A stretch of DNA of 38,284 nucleotides from NCBI GenBank assembly GCA_946185345.1, contig CAMHJC010000011.1, positions 1 through 38,284 on the forward strand, in the 5' to 3' direction. Origin of the DNA: an uncultured Clostridia bacterium (GTDB taxonomy: Bacteria > Bacillota > Clostridia > Oscillospirales > Acutalibacteraceae). Every line of letters begins with the position of its first letter. The first letter of the stretch is position 1. The notes below the pieces were generated by a model that saw nothing but the letters and a program-made list of their open reading frames with translations, did no database searches and had not been told where the DNA came from. Below are positions 19,699-27,962 of the stretch, in pieces. The position numbers were made by a program, and so were the translations under genes.

Positions 19699-22182
19699 TC
19701 ATTTTTTCTTTTTCTTCTTCTGATTTTTCTTGTTGTCGCCCGCTTCGCCAAACAGTATCTCGCTGAGATTCATGCTGCTGTAGGCCGACGGGTCGAGTTT
19801 GAGGCTGGGAAGATTTTTCGCCGGCATGTCGATGAGACTGTCGTCGTCCACATCCGCAAATGCCGCAGCAGCGGTCTGCTGCGGAATATTCCCGGACTTT
19901 TGCTCCTCCTCCTGCTTTTTGTTCTTGCCCTTCTTGTCGCCCTTTTTGGACTCGGCCTTTTTCTGGGCGGCTTTTTCGGCCGCCTTTTTCGCTGCCTTTT
20001 TGGCGGCTTTTTCGTCCTTCTTTTTGGACTTCTTTTCGTTCTGTGTCTGCTCGGCAGCCGCTTCCGCTCTGGCGCCGTACTGTCTGTGGGATTCCTCCGT
20101 CTCGGTGTTGACGGGCGTTTCCATATTGGCCAGGAGCGACTTCTTGATGCCGCCTTCGTGTGAGAATTTATGCTTGCGGGCAGGCTGACTGTCCGATTCC
20201 GTCGGGACGGGCTGATTTCTGGAAGGAGTCTGCGTCTGGGCCTGCAGGGCCGCCTGATTTTCTTCCAACTGCCTGATGGCCTCGCTGCGGCGTATTTCAT
20301 GCCGTTCACGCAAAGCGCTGCGCACCTGCTCGGGAATGGACTCGCTCATTCTGGAAGACGGCGTGAAGAATGTATTGACCGCACTGTGAAGCCGGCTGTC
20401 GTTATTCAGCGGAGCGGCGGAATTGGGTCTGATGCTCTGAATCTGTGCCGGATCGGGCTTTGAAGGTCTGCTGATACGGCGGATGGCGGTGTATTTCGCA
20501 TTGGGCATCAGCCTGTGATAAATATGTCCCGGAATCCAGCGGCCGTTTACCTCGTACATCTCATCATCGTATTCGATGTGGCGGATTCCTCTCCGCACGG
20601 CCACGATGTATCGCCTGTGCGGCTTGGAAAGGGTGCGCTTCGGCGGCTCGGGCGGAACGGGTCTGGGTCTTTCGGGTTCGATATCCTCCACGGGCATCCG
20701 TTTCGGTTTTTCAAAACTGAGGGCCGGCAGCGGAATGTCGTCATCCGTAAATCTGACCGGTGCGAGGTCAACCGGGTCGGCCTTCGGCGGCTCCGGTTTG
20801 GGCGACTCCGGTTTGGGCGGCTCCGGCGTCACGGGTTCGTCCTGAATATAGTCGTTTTCATCAAAGCCGTCAAAGGCGCTGCCCAGATGATAGGTCAGCT
20901 TGGCGCCGTCCATGTTGTCCTCGGTGGATTTGATGAATTTGCGGTCGTCCACGATCTTTTCAAACACCATATCGGCAGGGTCCGCCGGTTTGCTCTCGTT
21001 CTTCTGCAATGAAACGGGTCTGGGCGGAGCTTCCTCTGAGGATACGGGGGGTTGGCTGTGGTTGTCGGCCACCTCGTTGTAATCCTGCTCCGGCTGGCCG
21101 CGCAGAATACTCGACGAATAATACATGATTTCCGACACTCGTTCGGCACGTCCGGAACTGCGTGTCATGCTGTAGGCGGCTATTTCGGCTTCCTCGCCGT
21201 AATCCAGCGTGATCGGATCGGGAGCGGAGGACTGGGTAATGACCACGGGAGCGGACGAAATATCCTTCGTCATATCAACCGCGTCAAATTCATTCCTTGT
21301 CACGGGATGATATTCCTTATAGGTATTTTTTGAAACAGGATATGCGGGGGGCTTGTTTTCCTGCGCCGACAGGTCGAGCGCACGCTGAAGCTCCTCCTCC
21401 TTGGTGCGGCTGCTTTTTTCCATGAAGCTCTCGATGAGTCCTATCATGCTGTCATACTGCTTTTTCTCAGGCGAAATCGGCATGGGAGAATTGTCAATGA
21501 GATTTTCTATGGAATAATACTCCTGCTCCTGGGTAGGTTCACTCTTTTCCGGCCACTTGAATTGATCCTGCTGGGCGTAATCCTTGCGGAAAAGCGAGAT
21601 ATTGTTAATCTCATCGTCGTCCAGACCCGCACCGAAGGACGACATCACGCTGTTGAGATCGGTCAGCTCGCCGGTAATATCTTCCTCGTCCACCGACACA
21701 TTCACCTGGGGCTTTTCCTCATAAGGCTCCGGCATCGGACGCTTCGGCCAGGCGCCGCGGCATTTTTCCAGCGTGTCGGAAGAATTGATACGCAGCCACA
21801 GTCCCTGCGGAACATCAGGATTGTAGCGGATTCCGGCAGGATAATCCACCGTATTCCAGTCGGTTCCCAGCGGAGTATCGTCCAGGCAGACGACAATCTT
21901 CTGTTTCGGGCTGTTCATCACGGCACGAGGTTCAAATTCGTTATACGAAGCGTACTTCAGGTAGCTTTTGGACAAAAAGACCATCGCCACTTCGGAATTG
22001 CTAAGCCGCTCGGCTATACGCATATTGGAAGGATTCCCGCAGGCAGCGCTGCTCCAGAGCCTGAACCCCTCGTTATACATTTTCACGGCAATAGCGTAAG
22101 CGATCCTTTCGTCCTGCTGCGCATAGGATATAAACACATAGGGCGATCTCCCCTCATATTCGGGGATAGGTGCAAATGCCAT
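19699..22182 (-). CDS. TIR domain protein with long proline/charged linker and lysine-rich tail
   Basis: An N-terminal TIR domain covers about residues 12-150: PYVFISYAQQDERIAYAIAVKMYNEGFRLW, then VAMVFLSKSYLKYASYNEFEPRAV. The Glu in YNEFE (residues 82/84) occupies the position of the NADase catalytic Glu in bacterial TIRs. About 600 residues of low complexity follow, rich in Pro, Glu, Ser and Asp (PEPPKPESPKPEPPKADP). A short folded-looking patch, RRYIVAVRRGIRHIEYDDEM, lies in the middle. A Lys/Ala tail and a closing KKNQKKKKKK end the protein. No effector, sensor or membrane domain is evident. The ORF-track TTG start is rejected because the ATG ten codons later has AGAGGTG 9 nt upstream. 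The protein is 827 residues. Whether it acts in defence or signalling is unknown. Confidence 0.85.
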   Translation of the reverse strand: MAFAPIPEYEGRSPYVFISYAQQDERIAYAIAVKMYNEGFRLWSSAACGNPSNMRIAERLSNSEVAMVFLSKSYLKYASYNEFEPRAVMNSPKQKIVVCLDDTPLGTDWNTVDYPAGIRYNPDVPQGLWLRINSSDTLEKCRGAWPKRPMPEPYEEKPQVNVSVDEEDITGELTDLNSVMSSFGAGLDDDEINNISLFRKDYAQQDQFKWPEKSEPTQEQEYYSIENLIDNSPMPISPEKKQYDSMIGLIESFMEKSSRTKEEELQRALDLSAQENKPPAYPVSKNTYKEYHPVTRNEFDAVDMTKDISSAPVVITQSSAPDPITLDYGEEAEIAAYSMTRSSGRAERVSEIMYYSSSILRGQPEQDYNEVADNHSQPPVSSEEAPPRPVSLQKNESKPADPADMVFEKIVDDRKFIKSTEDNMDGAKLTYHLGSAFDGFDENDYIQDEPVTPEPPKPESPKPEPPKADPVDLAPVRFTDDDIPLPALSFEKPKRMPVEDIEPERPRPVPPEPPKRTLSKPHRRYIVAVRRGIRHIEYDDEMYEVNGRWIPGHIYHRLMPNAKYTAIRRISRPSKPDPAQIQSIRPNSAAPLNNDSRLHSAVNTFFTPSSRMSESIPEQVRSALRERHEIRRSEAIRQLEENQAALQAQTQTPSRNQPVPTESDSQPARKHKFSHEGGIKKSLLANMETPVNTETEESHRQYGARAEAAAEQTQNEKKSKKKDEKAAKKAAKKAAEKAAQKKAESKKGDKKGKNKKQEEEQKSGNIPQQTAAAAFADVDDDSLIDMPAKNLPSLKLDPSAYSSMNLSEILFGEAGDNKKNQKKKKKK

Positions 22183-22226
22183 ACAATCAAACACCTCTAA
22201 AAGCTTTCTCAAAGAATATTATTTTT

Positions 22227-22255
22227 ATTATACATTAATTAACCTGAGTGTGCAA
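22227..22255 (-). promoter_or_regulatory. Sigma-A promoter of the TIR protein gene
   Basis: On the minus strand TTGCAC (22250-22255) and TATAAT (22227-22232) are separated by 17 nt, about 45 nt upstream of the preferred ATG. Confidence 0.75.
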
Positions 22256-22312
22256 GAGAATCGGCCAATTGTTGAACAACAGTTTACAATTTAGGCAAAT
22301 GACGGTTTCCGC

Positions 22313-22341
22313 ACATAAATTCGGAAAAACGGCAGATACTA
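22313..22341 (+). promoter_or_regulatory. Possible forespore-type (sigma-G/F) promoter for spoVAE
   Basis: ACATA (22313-22317) and GATACTA (22335-22341) lie 17 nt apart and resemble the sigma-G pattern GnATR / CATnnTA with one mismatch in each box. No vegetative promoter with good spacing was found here. Expression from a forespore sigma factor would fit the gene. Confidence 0.33.
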
Positions 22342-22379
22342 AACGCAGATCACTATGAAAGGACGGTTCAGCAATCAAA

Positions 22380-22748
22380 ATGGAGATTTTTTGGGAATAC
22401 CTTAAAGTCTTTGCTGTCGGAGGAGCGCTTTGCGTCATCGGACAGCTGCTCATAGACAAGACCAATCTCACTCCCGGCAGAATACTGGTAAGCTTTGTGA
22501 CGGCGGGAGTATTGCTCAGCGCGGTCGGACTTTACAAGCCGCTGGCAGACTTTGCCGGTGCGGGAGCAAGTGTGCCGCTCACGGGATTTGGCCATTCGCT
22601 TGCCGAGGGAGTGCGGGAAGGCGTCAGGGAAAAGGGCCTGCTGGGGGCATTTACCGGAGGAATCACCCAGACCGCCGGCGGAATTGCCGCCGCGGTGATT
22701 ATCGGATACGCCTGCGCTCTGCTGGCAAAGCCAAAGGAAAAAACCTGA
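22380..22748 (+). CDS. spoVAE: Stage V sporulation protein AE (SpoVAE/SpoVAEb)
   Basis: SpoVA membrane proteins move dipicolinic acid into the forespore and out during germination. This 122-residue hydrophobic protein carries ALCVIGQLLIDKTNLTPGRILV (about residues 16-37). It also carries GLYKPLADFAGAGASVPLTGFGHSLAEGV (about residues 50-78) and GLLGAFTGGITQTAGGIAAA (about residues 86-105), all strongly conserved in SpoVAE. It is about the usual size and has about four membrane segments. The nearest purine-rich stretch, GAAAGGA, is unusually far (about 15 nt) from the ATG, so initiation may be weak. spoVAC and spoVAD, which normally sit beside it, are not in the window. Confidence 0.93.
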   Translation: MEIFWEYLKVFAVGGALCVIGQLLIDKTNLTPGRILVSFVTAGVLLSAVGLYKPLADFAGAGASVPLTGFGHSLAEGVREGVREKGLLGAFTGGITQTAGGIAAAVIIGYACALLAKPKEKT

Positions 22749-22803
22749 ACGCCGCACGCTTCGGACAGGTGAAATCATTTTTCGGATCAGAGGAACATGC
22801 GGA

Positions 22804-23007
22804 ATGAACGGAATGAAAAAACTGACTCAGCTGCATGTGGACGTTTCGGCGTTCTTTTTCGCCTTGACGCTCACAATGATACTTTGCTTCTTCGCAGCCG
22901 CTCTGTGCCGTGTGGAAATCTGCGCCAACGACACGCTTCTTTCGGCCGGAGGAATTCTTTACGGGCTGCTCAACGCTGTCGTGGATTTTATTGACGGCTA
23001 TTTATAA
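22804..23007 (+). CDS. Small membrane protein of unknown function, downstream of spoVAE
   Basis: This 67-residue ORF is co-directional with spoVAE, about 55 nt downstream, and ends just before a strong terminator. That supports it as a real cistron. Residues 13-35 (VSAFFFALTLTMILCFFAAALCR) form one clear membrane segment, and a second hydrophobic stretch, LLSAGGILYGLLNAVVDFI, follows a short Cys-containing loop. AGAGGAA lies about 8 nt before the first ATG. A second in-frame ATG three codons in is also possible. I do not recognise the family. Position suggests a sporulation-related role, which is inference only. Confidence 0.6.
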   Translation: MNGMKKLTQLHVDVSAFFFALTLTMILCFFAAALCRVEICANDTLLSAGGILYGLLNAVVDFIDGYL

Positions 23008-23024
23008 CGGCATCCTATGGTCAA

Positions 23025-23070
23025 AAGAGCCTTGCAACATCTGACTCACAGTCGTTGCAAGACTCTTTTT
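23025..23070 (+). terminator. Intrinsic terminator of the spoVAE unit, possibly bidirectional
   Basis: AGAGCCTTGCAAC pairs with GTTGCAAGACTCT (one mismatch) around a 15-nt loop and is followed by TTTTT. On the minus strand the stem is followed by TTTTGA, so it may also stop transcripts of the converging lipoprotein gene. Confidence 0.85.
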
Positions 23071-23114
23071 GCTGTAATACTATTGTAATACTGTATCGTA
23101 TTGATTCCGGACGG

Positions 23115-24308
<1,194 letters not shown>

Positions 24309-24364
24309 CAGCCTTCACTCCTAAAAAAAAGAAATTTGTCGGCATTATTTCTTTTGCCGGTTTC

Positions 24365-24393
24365 ATTATAACATATACATTCATAGAAGTAAA
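24365..24393 (-). promoter_or_regulatory. Sigma-A promoter of the lipoprotein gene
   Basis: On the minus strand TTTACT (24388-24393) and TATAAT (24365-24370) are spaced 17 nt apart, about 55 nt upstream of the ATG. The -35 box matches at four of six positions. Confidence 0.65.
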
Positions 24394-24494
24394 GGTGTAT
24401 TCCTTCATTTTTTCCGGATAATTAAATTGACATGGCCGGTTTGCTTCCGCCGGTGAGACAATGATGAAAAATAATCAAATATTTTAAAAACCTC

Positions 24495-24523
24495 TTGACA
24501 TCTTGTGTTCACAGTGCTATAAT
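24495..24523 (+). promoter_or_regulatory. Sigma-A promoter of the Trp T-box/trpB unit
   Basis: TTGACA (24495-24500), a 17-nt spacer and TATAAT (24518-24523) with a TGC extension in front make a near-perfect extended -10 promoter. It immediately precedes the T-box leader. Confidence 0.92.
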
Positions 24524-24530
24524 CACCACA

Positions 24531-24845
24531 TTAAAACCTGAGATTAAGAGTAGTATCCGTGAGGATTGCATTGTCAGAGAGCGGCGGCCGGTGGAAAGCC
24601 GCAGTGTAATTCACGGCGAATGGACTTATGAGGGCGAACGAAAACAGGGTCTGTATTGCGGGCCTGTGAGTAGCAATCGACGGGAATTCGCACCCGTTAT
24701 CAAGGCGATGCGCATTGTTTGATTGCATGTGCGTAAAGGTGGTCGGTTTCCGCAAGGAGGCCGGCAAGCCGGGTGGTACCGCAGGTGTCTGATGATCATC
24801 ACTCCTGTCCCAGCAGTAAGCAGTTGGGACAGGGGTGTTTTTATT
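24531..24845 (+). promoter_or_regulatory. T-box riboswitch, tryptophan-specific (UGG specifier)
   Basis: This leader senses uncharged tRNA and allows read-through when the amino acid is scarce. The antiterminator box AAGCCGGGTGGTACCGC (about 24766-24782) is canonical. Stem I is recognisable from AGTA ... CCGTGA pairing with TCACGG, followed by GAA-TGG-A. That places the Trp codon UGG in the specifier position at about 24619. The terminator follows at 24800-24842: CACTCCTGTCCCA with TGGGACAGGGGTG and a U-run. The Trp codon agrees with the TrpB-type gene downstream. The roughly 600-nt gap between the lipoprotein and trpB genes is filled by this leader and two promoters. Confidence 0.93.
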
Positions 24846-24902
24846 TCCCTGACCAACGTCACACCGATTGAGTTTTTCAAAATAACCGAAAGGAAGATCG
24901 CA

Positions 24903-26282
24903 ATGAAAACAGACAACAACATTCCCTACAAAATCTATCTCTCTGAGGACGAAATGCCCAAAGCATGGTACAACGTCCGCGCCGACATGAAAAACAAGCC
25001 GGCTCCTCTGCTCAATCCCGGCACAGGCAAGCCGCTTCAGGCCGAGGAACTGTATCCCATCTTCTGCGAAGAGCTTGTCAAACAGGAGCTTGACAACGAC
25101 ACGGCTTTTATCGAGATTCCGGAAGAAATCAGACAGTGCTACAAGACCTTCCGTCCTTCTCCGCTGGTCAGGGCCTACTTCCTCGAGGAAGCGCTCGGCA
25201 CTCCGGCCAAGATCTACTACAAATATGAAGGCAACAACACCAGCGGCAGCCACAAGCTCAATTCCGCTATGGCGCAGGCGTATTACGCCAAGAAGCAGGG
25301 TCTCAAGGGCGTTACCACCGAAACAGGCGCCGGCCAGTGGGGTACGGCTCTCTCGATGGCCTGCTCTCTCTTCGGCCTCGACTGCAAGGTCTACATGGTC
25401 AAGGTCTCCTATGAGCAAAAGCCTTTCCGCCGTGAAGTCATGCGCACCTACGGCGCTTCGGTCACGCCTTCTCCCTCTATGGAAACCGAAATCGGCAAAA
25501 AGATTCTCGCTGAGCATCCCGGCACGACCGGAAGCCTTGGCTGCGCCATCTCCGAAGCGGTAGAAGCCGCCACCACTCACGAAGGCTACCGCTATGTGCT
25601 CGGCAGCGTGCTCAATCAGGTGCTGCTGCACCAGTCTATCATCGGTCTGGAAGCCAAGACCGCTCTCGATAAAATCGGCGTCAAGCCCGATATCATCATC
25701 GGCTGCGCCGGCGGCGGTTCCAACCTCGGCGGTCTGATTTCTCCCTTCATGGGCGAAAAGCTCAGAGGCGAAGCCGACTACCGCTTCATAGCGGTTGAAC
25801 CGGCCTCCTGCCCGAGCTTCACCAGAGGTAAATTCGCCTACGACTTCTGCGACACAGGCAAGGTGTGTCCTCTGGCCAAGATGTACACGCTCGGCAGCGG
25901 ATTCATTCCCGCGCCCAATCACGCCGGCGGTCTGCGCTATCACGGCATGAGCACCATTCTGTCGCAGCTCTATCACGACGGCTACATGGAGGCCACTTCG
26001 GTCTGCCAGACAGATGTATTCAAGGCGGCGGAGCAGTTTGCCAGAGTCGAGGGCATCCTTCCCGCTCCCGAAAGCTCCCATGCCATCCGCGTGGCGATCG
26101 ACGAAGCGCTCAAGTGCAAGGAAACCGGCGAGGAAAAGACCATTCTCTTCGGTCTCACCGGCACCGGATACTTCGATATGTTCGCCTACGAGAAATTCCA
26201 CAACGGCGAAATGACCGACTACATTCCCACCGATGAAGAGCTTGAGGCAAGCTTTGCCACCCTTCCGGTCGTCAAGGAATAA
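24903..26282 (+). CDS. TrpB-like PLP-dependent enzyme (tryptophan synthase beta, TrpB2 type)
   Basis: The enzyme condenses indole with serine to give tryptophan using pyridoxal phosphate. The Lys of NTSGSHKLNSA (about residue 115 of 459) is the PLP Schiff-base residue. ETGAGQWGTALS carries the catalytic Glu region, and GCAGGGSNLGGL is the phosphate-binding loop. The long N-terminus and ending place it in the TrpB2 group, which often works without TrpA. No trpA or other trp gene is in the window. The chosen ATG has AAAGGA upstream. The longer ORF-track start runs through the T-box terminator and is not credible. Control by the Trp T-box supports a role in tryptophan supply, perhaps from salvaged indole. 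Confidence 0.94.
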   Translation: MKTDNNIPYKIYLSEDEMPKAWYNVRADMKNKPAPLLNPGTGKPLQAEELYPIFCEELVKQELDNDTAFIEIPEEIRQCYKTFRPSPLVRAYFLEEALGTPAKIYYKYEGNNTSGSHKLNSAMAQAYYAKKQGLKGVTTETGAGQWGTALSMACSLFGLDCKVYMVKVSYEQKPFRREVMRTYGASVTPSPSMETEIGKKILAEHPGTTGSLGCAISEAVEAATTHEGYRYVLGSVLNQVLLHQSIIGLEAKTALDKIGVKPDIIIGCAGGGSNLGGLISPFMGEKLRGEADYRFIAVEPASCPSFTRGKFAYDFCDTGKVCPLAKMYTLGSGFIPAPNHAGGLRYHGMSTILSQLYHDGYMEATSVCQTDVFKAAEQFARVEGILPAPESSHAIRVAIDEALKCKETGEEKTILFGLTGTGYFDMFAYEKFHNGEMTDYIPTDEELEASFATLPVVKE

Positions 26283-26333
26283 CGGTTCCGCTTCCGTCCG
26301 CTGAAAAAATATCATAATTCTTTAAAAAAACAC

Positions 26334-26362
26334 TTGATTTTTGCGCTGCCGTGTGGTAATAT
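26334..26362 (+). promoter_or_regulatory. Sigma-A promoter of rpmE
   Basis: TTGATT (26334-26339) and TAATAT (26357-26362) are separated by 17 nt. The predicted transcript starts near 26369 and has a leader of about 70 nt. Confidence 0.75.
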
Positions 26363-26389
26363 TATTTGGTAAATTTATTGCACGGCAGC
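26345..26389. promoter_or_regulatory. Perfect inverted repeat spanning the rpmE promoter
   Basis: GCTGCCGTG (26345-26353) and CACGGCAGC (26381-26389) are exact complements 27 nt apart. They flank the -10 box and start site. Because the left arm lies upstream of the predicted transcription start, it would act as DNA rather than as an mRNA hairpin. It could be a repressor operator. Confidence 0.55.
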
Positions 26390-26438
26390 CGTTATTATTC
26401 CGGGCGGCTGTACGGAATTCTTGAAAGAGGTGACAACC

Positions 26439-26639
26439 ATGCAGGAGAAGATGCATCCCACATACGAGGATACAACCATTACATGCGCTTGCGGCAATGT
26501 CATTCACACACGTTCCACCAAAAAGGACATTCGTGTTGAAATTTGTTCCAAATGTCATCCGTTCTTTACGGGCAAGCAGAAGTTGGTTGATACAGGCGGA
26601 CGTGTTGACAGATTCAAGAAGCGCTTTGGCCTTAAGTAA
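26439..26639 (+). CDS. rpmE: 50S ribosomal protein bL31
   Basis: This 66-residue protein of the large ribosomal subunit begins [11 protein letters not shown] and ends [22 protein letters not shown], both closely matching bL31. Cysteines in TCACGN and ICSKCHPFF make it the zinc-binding (C+) form. The ORF track begins six codons earlier at a TTG. The ATG chosen here has AGAGGTG 6 nt upstream and gives the normal family length. It is monocistronic, with its own promoter and a terminator. Confidence 0.96.
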   Translation: MQEKMHPTYEDTTITCACGNVIHTRSTKKDIRVEICSKCHPFFTGKQKLVDTGGRVDRFKKRFGLK

Positions 26640-26680
26640 GCGTTTTTGGTTCCCATACGGACACAACATTCTTCGTTAAA

Positions 26681-26731
26681 AAAAAATTGACCGCCCTTCG
26701 GGTCGTTTCCGGCTCGAAGGGCGGTTTTTTT
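26681..26731. terminator. Bidirectional intrinsic terminator between rpmE and the SdpI-family gene
   Basis: ACCGCCCTTCG and CGAAGGGCGGT form a perfect 11-bp stem. TTTTTTT follows on the plus strand and CAATTTTTTTTT on the minus strand, so it can end both converging transcripts. Confidence 0.9.
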
Positions 26732-26773
26732 GGTTGAAGGGAGATTCCACGCCGAAATGACTGCTTCGCTCCC

Positions 26774-27472
26774 TTATGCTTTTTCTTTGGCTCGCTCCTT
26801 TTGATAGACCTTGCCAGCATAGATCAGCAGGCCTACCGTGGCCAAAAGAAGATATCCCAGCGACAGCAGCACAATGCTGATGGCAGGCGCCAGCGACGCT
26901 GTCACGATCATCAGCAGACCGATTATCATAAAAACGATTCCCGCCATGCGGTTGCATTTGCGCCAGGTGTTTTCGTTGTACATGCTCCACGTCACACGGA
27001 AGCCGAAGAGATGGTTTCGTGGAACCTTGGGCATGTAATTGCCCATAACAATGCACATCACGCCGATCAGTATAAAGGAAAGACGGACAATCAGATCGGA
27101 ATTGACGCTGACATCCTTCGCCTGAGCGTTGCGATAGGTCATGTACAGCACACCGCATTGCAGCACACCGAATATCACCGGGACGGCCAGGGACGAAATA
27201 TTCAGCACCTTCATGTTCGTCCTTGCGGTATTGGCCTCACTGTCATCGGAAGATTCCGCTCTCTTTGCGTAATGCTTCACTGAAATTGAACTGACCGCCA
27301 CGATCACAATTATCAGCAGCGGCAAAAGCAGCAATTCATACCTGCTGCCCATGCGGTCAACACTTCCGTTGATGTCATAATGCATCGGCACGCTCTCCGG
27401 CATAAACGGCAGCACTACCGCTGTAATCACCAGCGGAAGCAGGGCGATCAATCCTTTTACCTTTTTCATCAT
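26774..27472 (-). CDS. SdpI family/DUF1648 membrane protein
   Basis: SdpI-type proteins are membrane proteins first known as immunity factors against the SdpC toxin, and many homologues have no known toxin partner. The N-terminal part has the DUF1648 signature (LPLVITAVVLPFMPESVPMHYDINGSVDRMGSR). The C-terminal part has GNYMPKVPRNHLFGFRVTWSMYNENTWRKCNRMAG, the SdpI signature. Six membrane segments are visible in 233 residues. The start is at MMKK: GGAGG lies 5 nt before the first and 8 nt before the second ATG (27469), so either may be used. The ORF-track start 14 codons earlier has no ribosome-binding site. No adjacent toxin or SdpR repressor gene is present. Confidence 0.92.
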   Translation of the reverse strand: MMKKVKGLIALLPLVITAVVLPFMPESVPMHYDINGSVDRMGSRYELLLLPLLIIVIVAVSSISVKHYAKRAESSDDSEANTARTNMKVLNISSLAVPVIFGVLQCGVLYMTYRNAQAKDVSVNSDLIVRLSFILIGVMCIVMGNYMPKVPRNHLFGFRVTWSMYNENTWRKCNRMAGIVFMIIGLLMIVTASLAPAISIVLLSLGYLLLATVGLLIYAGKVYQKERAKEKA

Positions 27473-27512
27473 CTTTTCCTCCCTGAATCTATTTAGATAT
27501 TTGTTTAAATAC

Positions 27513-27541
27513 ATTCTACCACATTTTTGTTAAAATGTCAA
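27513..27541 (-). promoter_or_regulatory. Sigma-A promoter of the SdpI-family gene
   Basis: On the minus strand TTGACA (27536-27541) and TAGAAT (27513-27518) are spaced 17 nt apart, about 40 nt upstream of the ATG. The A/T-rich leader contains a rough palindrome (ATTTAGATATTTGTTTAAAT) that might be an operator. Confidence 0.8.
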
Positions 27542-27580
27542 TACCTGCCGGATTTTTGCCGATTTTTTCTTTATCACCCC

Positions 27581-27609
27581 TTGACCTTCTCAAAAAAATG
27601 TTGTAGAAT
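27581..27609 (+). promoter_or_regulatory. Sigma-A promoter of the proS T-box unit
   Basis: TTGACC (27581-27586) and TAGAAT (27604-27609) are separated by 17 nt and lie directly upstream of the T-box leader. The promoter is divergent from the SdpI promoter. Confidence 0.82.
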
Positions 27610-27615
27610 ATATCG

Positions 27616-27945
27616 GTACATTCATTAAAAGCAAAATGCCAAGACGGGAAACATGCGATGCTCCTCACCGACTTCAGAGAGAAGCCGCCTGCTGCAAGGC
27701 TTTGTCGGACAGTGTATCGTCCCATTCCCAGAGCATCGGAGAGAATGCCGCCCCTTCACGGGCGCAGTAATTTCCGCCGTCCGCCCTGCGTTAAAGGGTT
27801 TCGAGAGCATCATGGTTTTTTTGAGCCGAAAAACCGGGTGAATTCGGGTGGTAACACGGTTTTTTATTCCGGTAAGAAATTCGCCCCGAGCCGCTTTGAT
27901 TATGTTGATTATCAAGGTGTTTCGGGGTATTTTTATTGATTATTT
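27616..27945 (+). promoter_or_regulatory. T-box riboswitch upstream of proS
   Basis: The conserved antiterminator box GAATTCGGGTGGTAACACGG (27840-27859) is a textbook T-box. The terminator follows at about 27884-27935: CCCCGA pairing with TCGGGG, plus inner CTTTGAT/ATCAAGG pairs and TATTTTTA. In the 5' domain, GGGAA pairs with TTCCC and GCGATGC with GTATCGT. That leaves UCCCA in the presumed specifier loop; both CCC and CCA are proline codons. The specifier assignment is less certain than the T-box itself. Leader and promoters fill the roughly 490-nt gap between the SdpI and proS starts. Confidence 0.88.
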
Positions 27946-27962
27946 TCAGGAGGATTTGAAAA

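Noticed and set aside
19860-20190. Overlapping plus-strand ORFs rich in Phe/Leu opposite the Lys-rich tail of the TIR protein
   Set aside because: The apparent membrane-like proteins are the complement of AAG/GCC codons and have no ribosome-binding site.
24723-24902. N-terminal extension of TrpB in the ORF track
   Set aside because: It would translate the T-box antiterminator and terminator, while a good ribosome-binding site exists at the ATG at 24903.
24531-26315. 594-codon minus-strand ORF across trpB and its T-box
   Set aside because: It covers the T-box leader and the TrpB2 gene on the wrong strand. The sense strand is explained fully.
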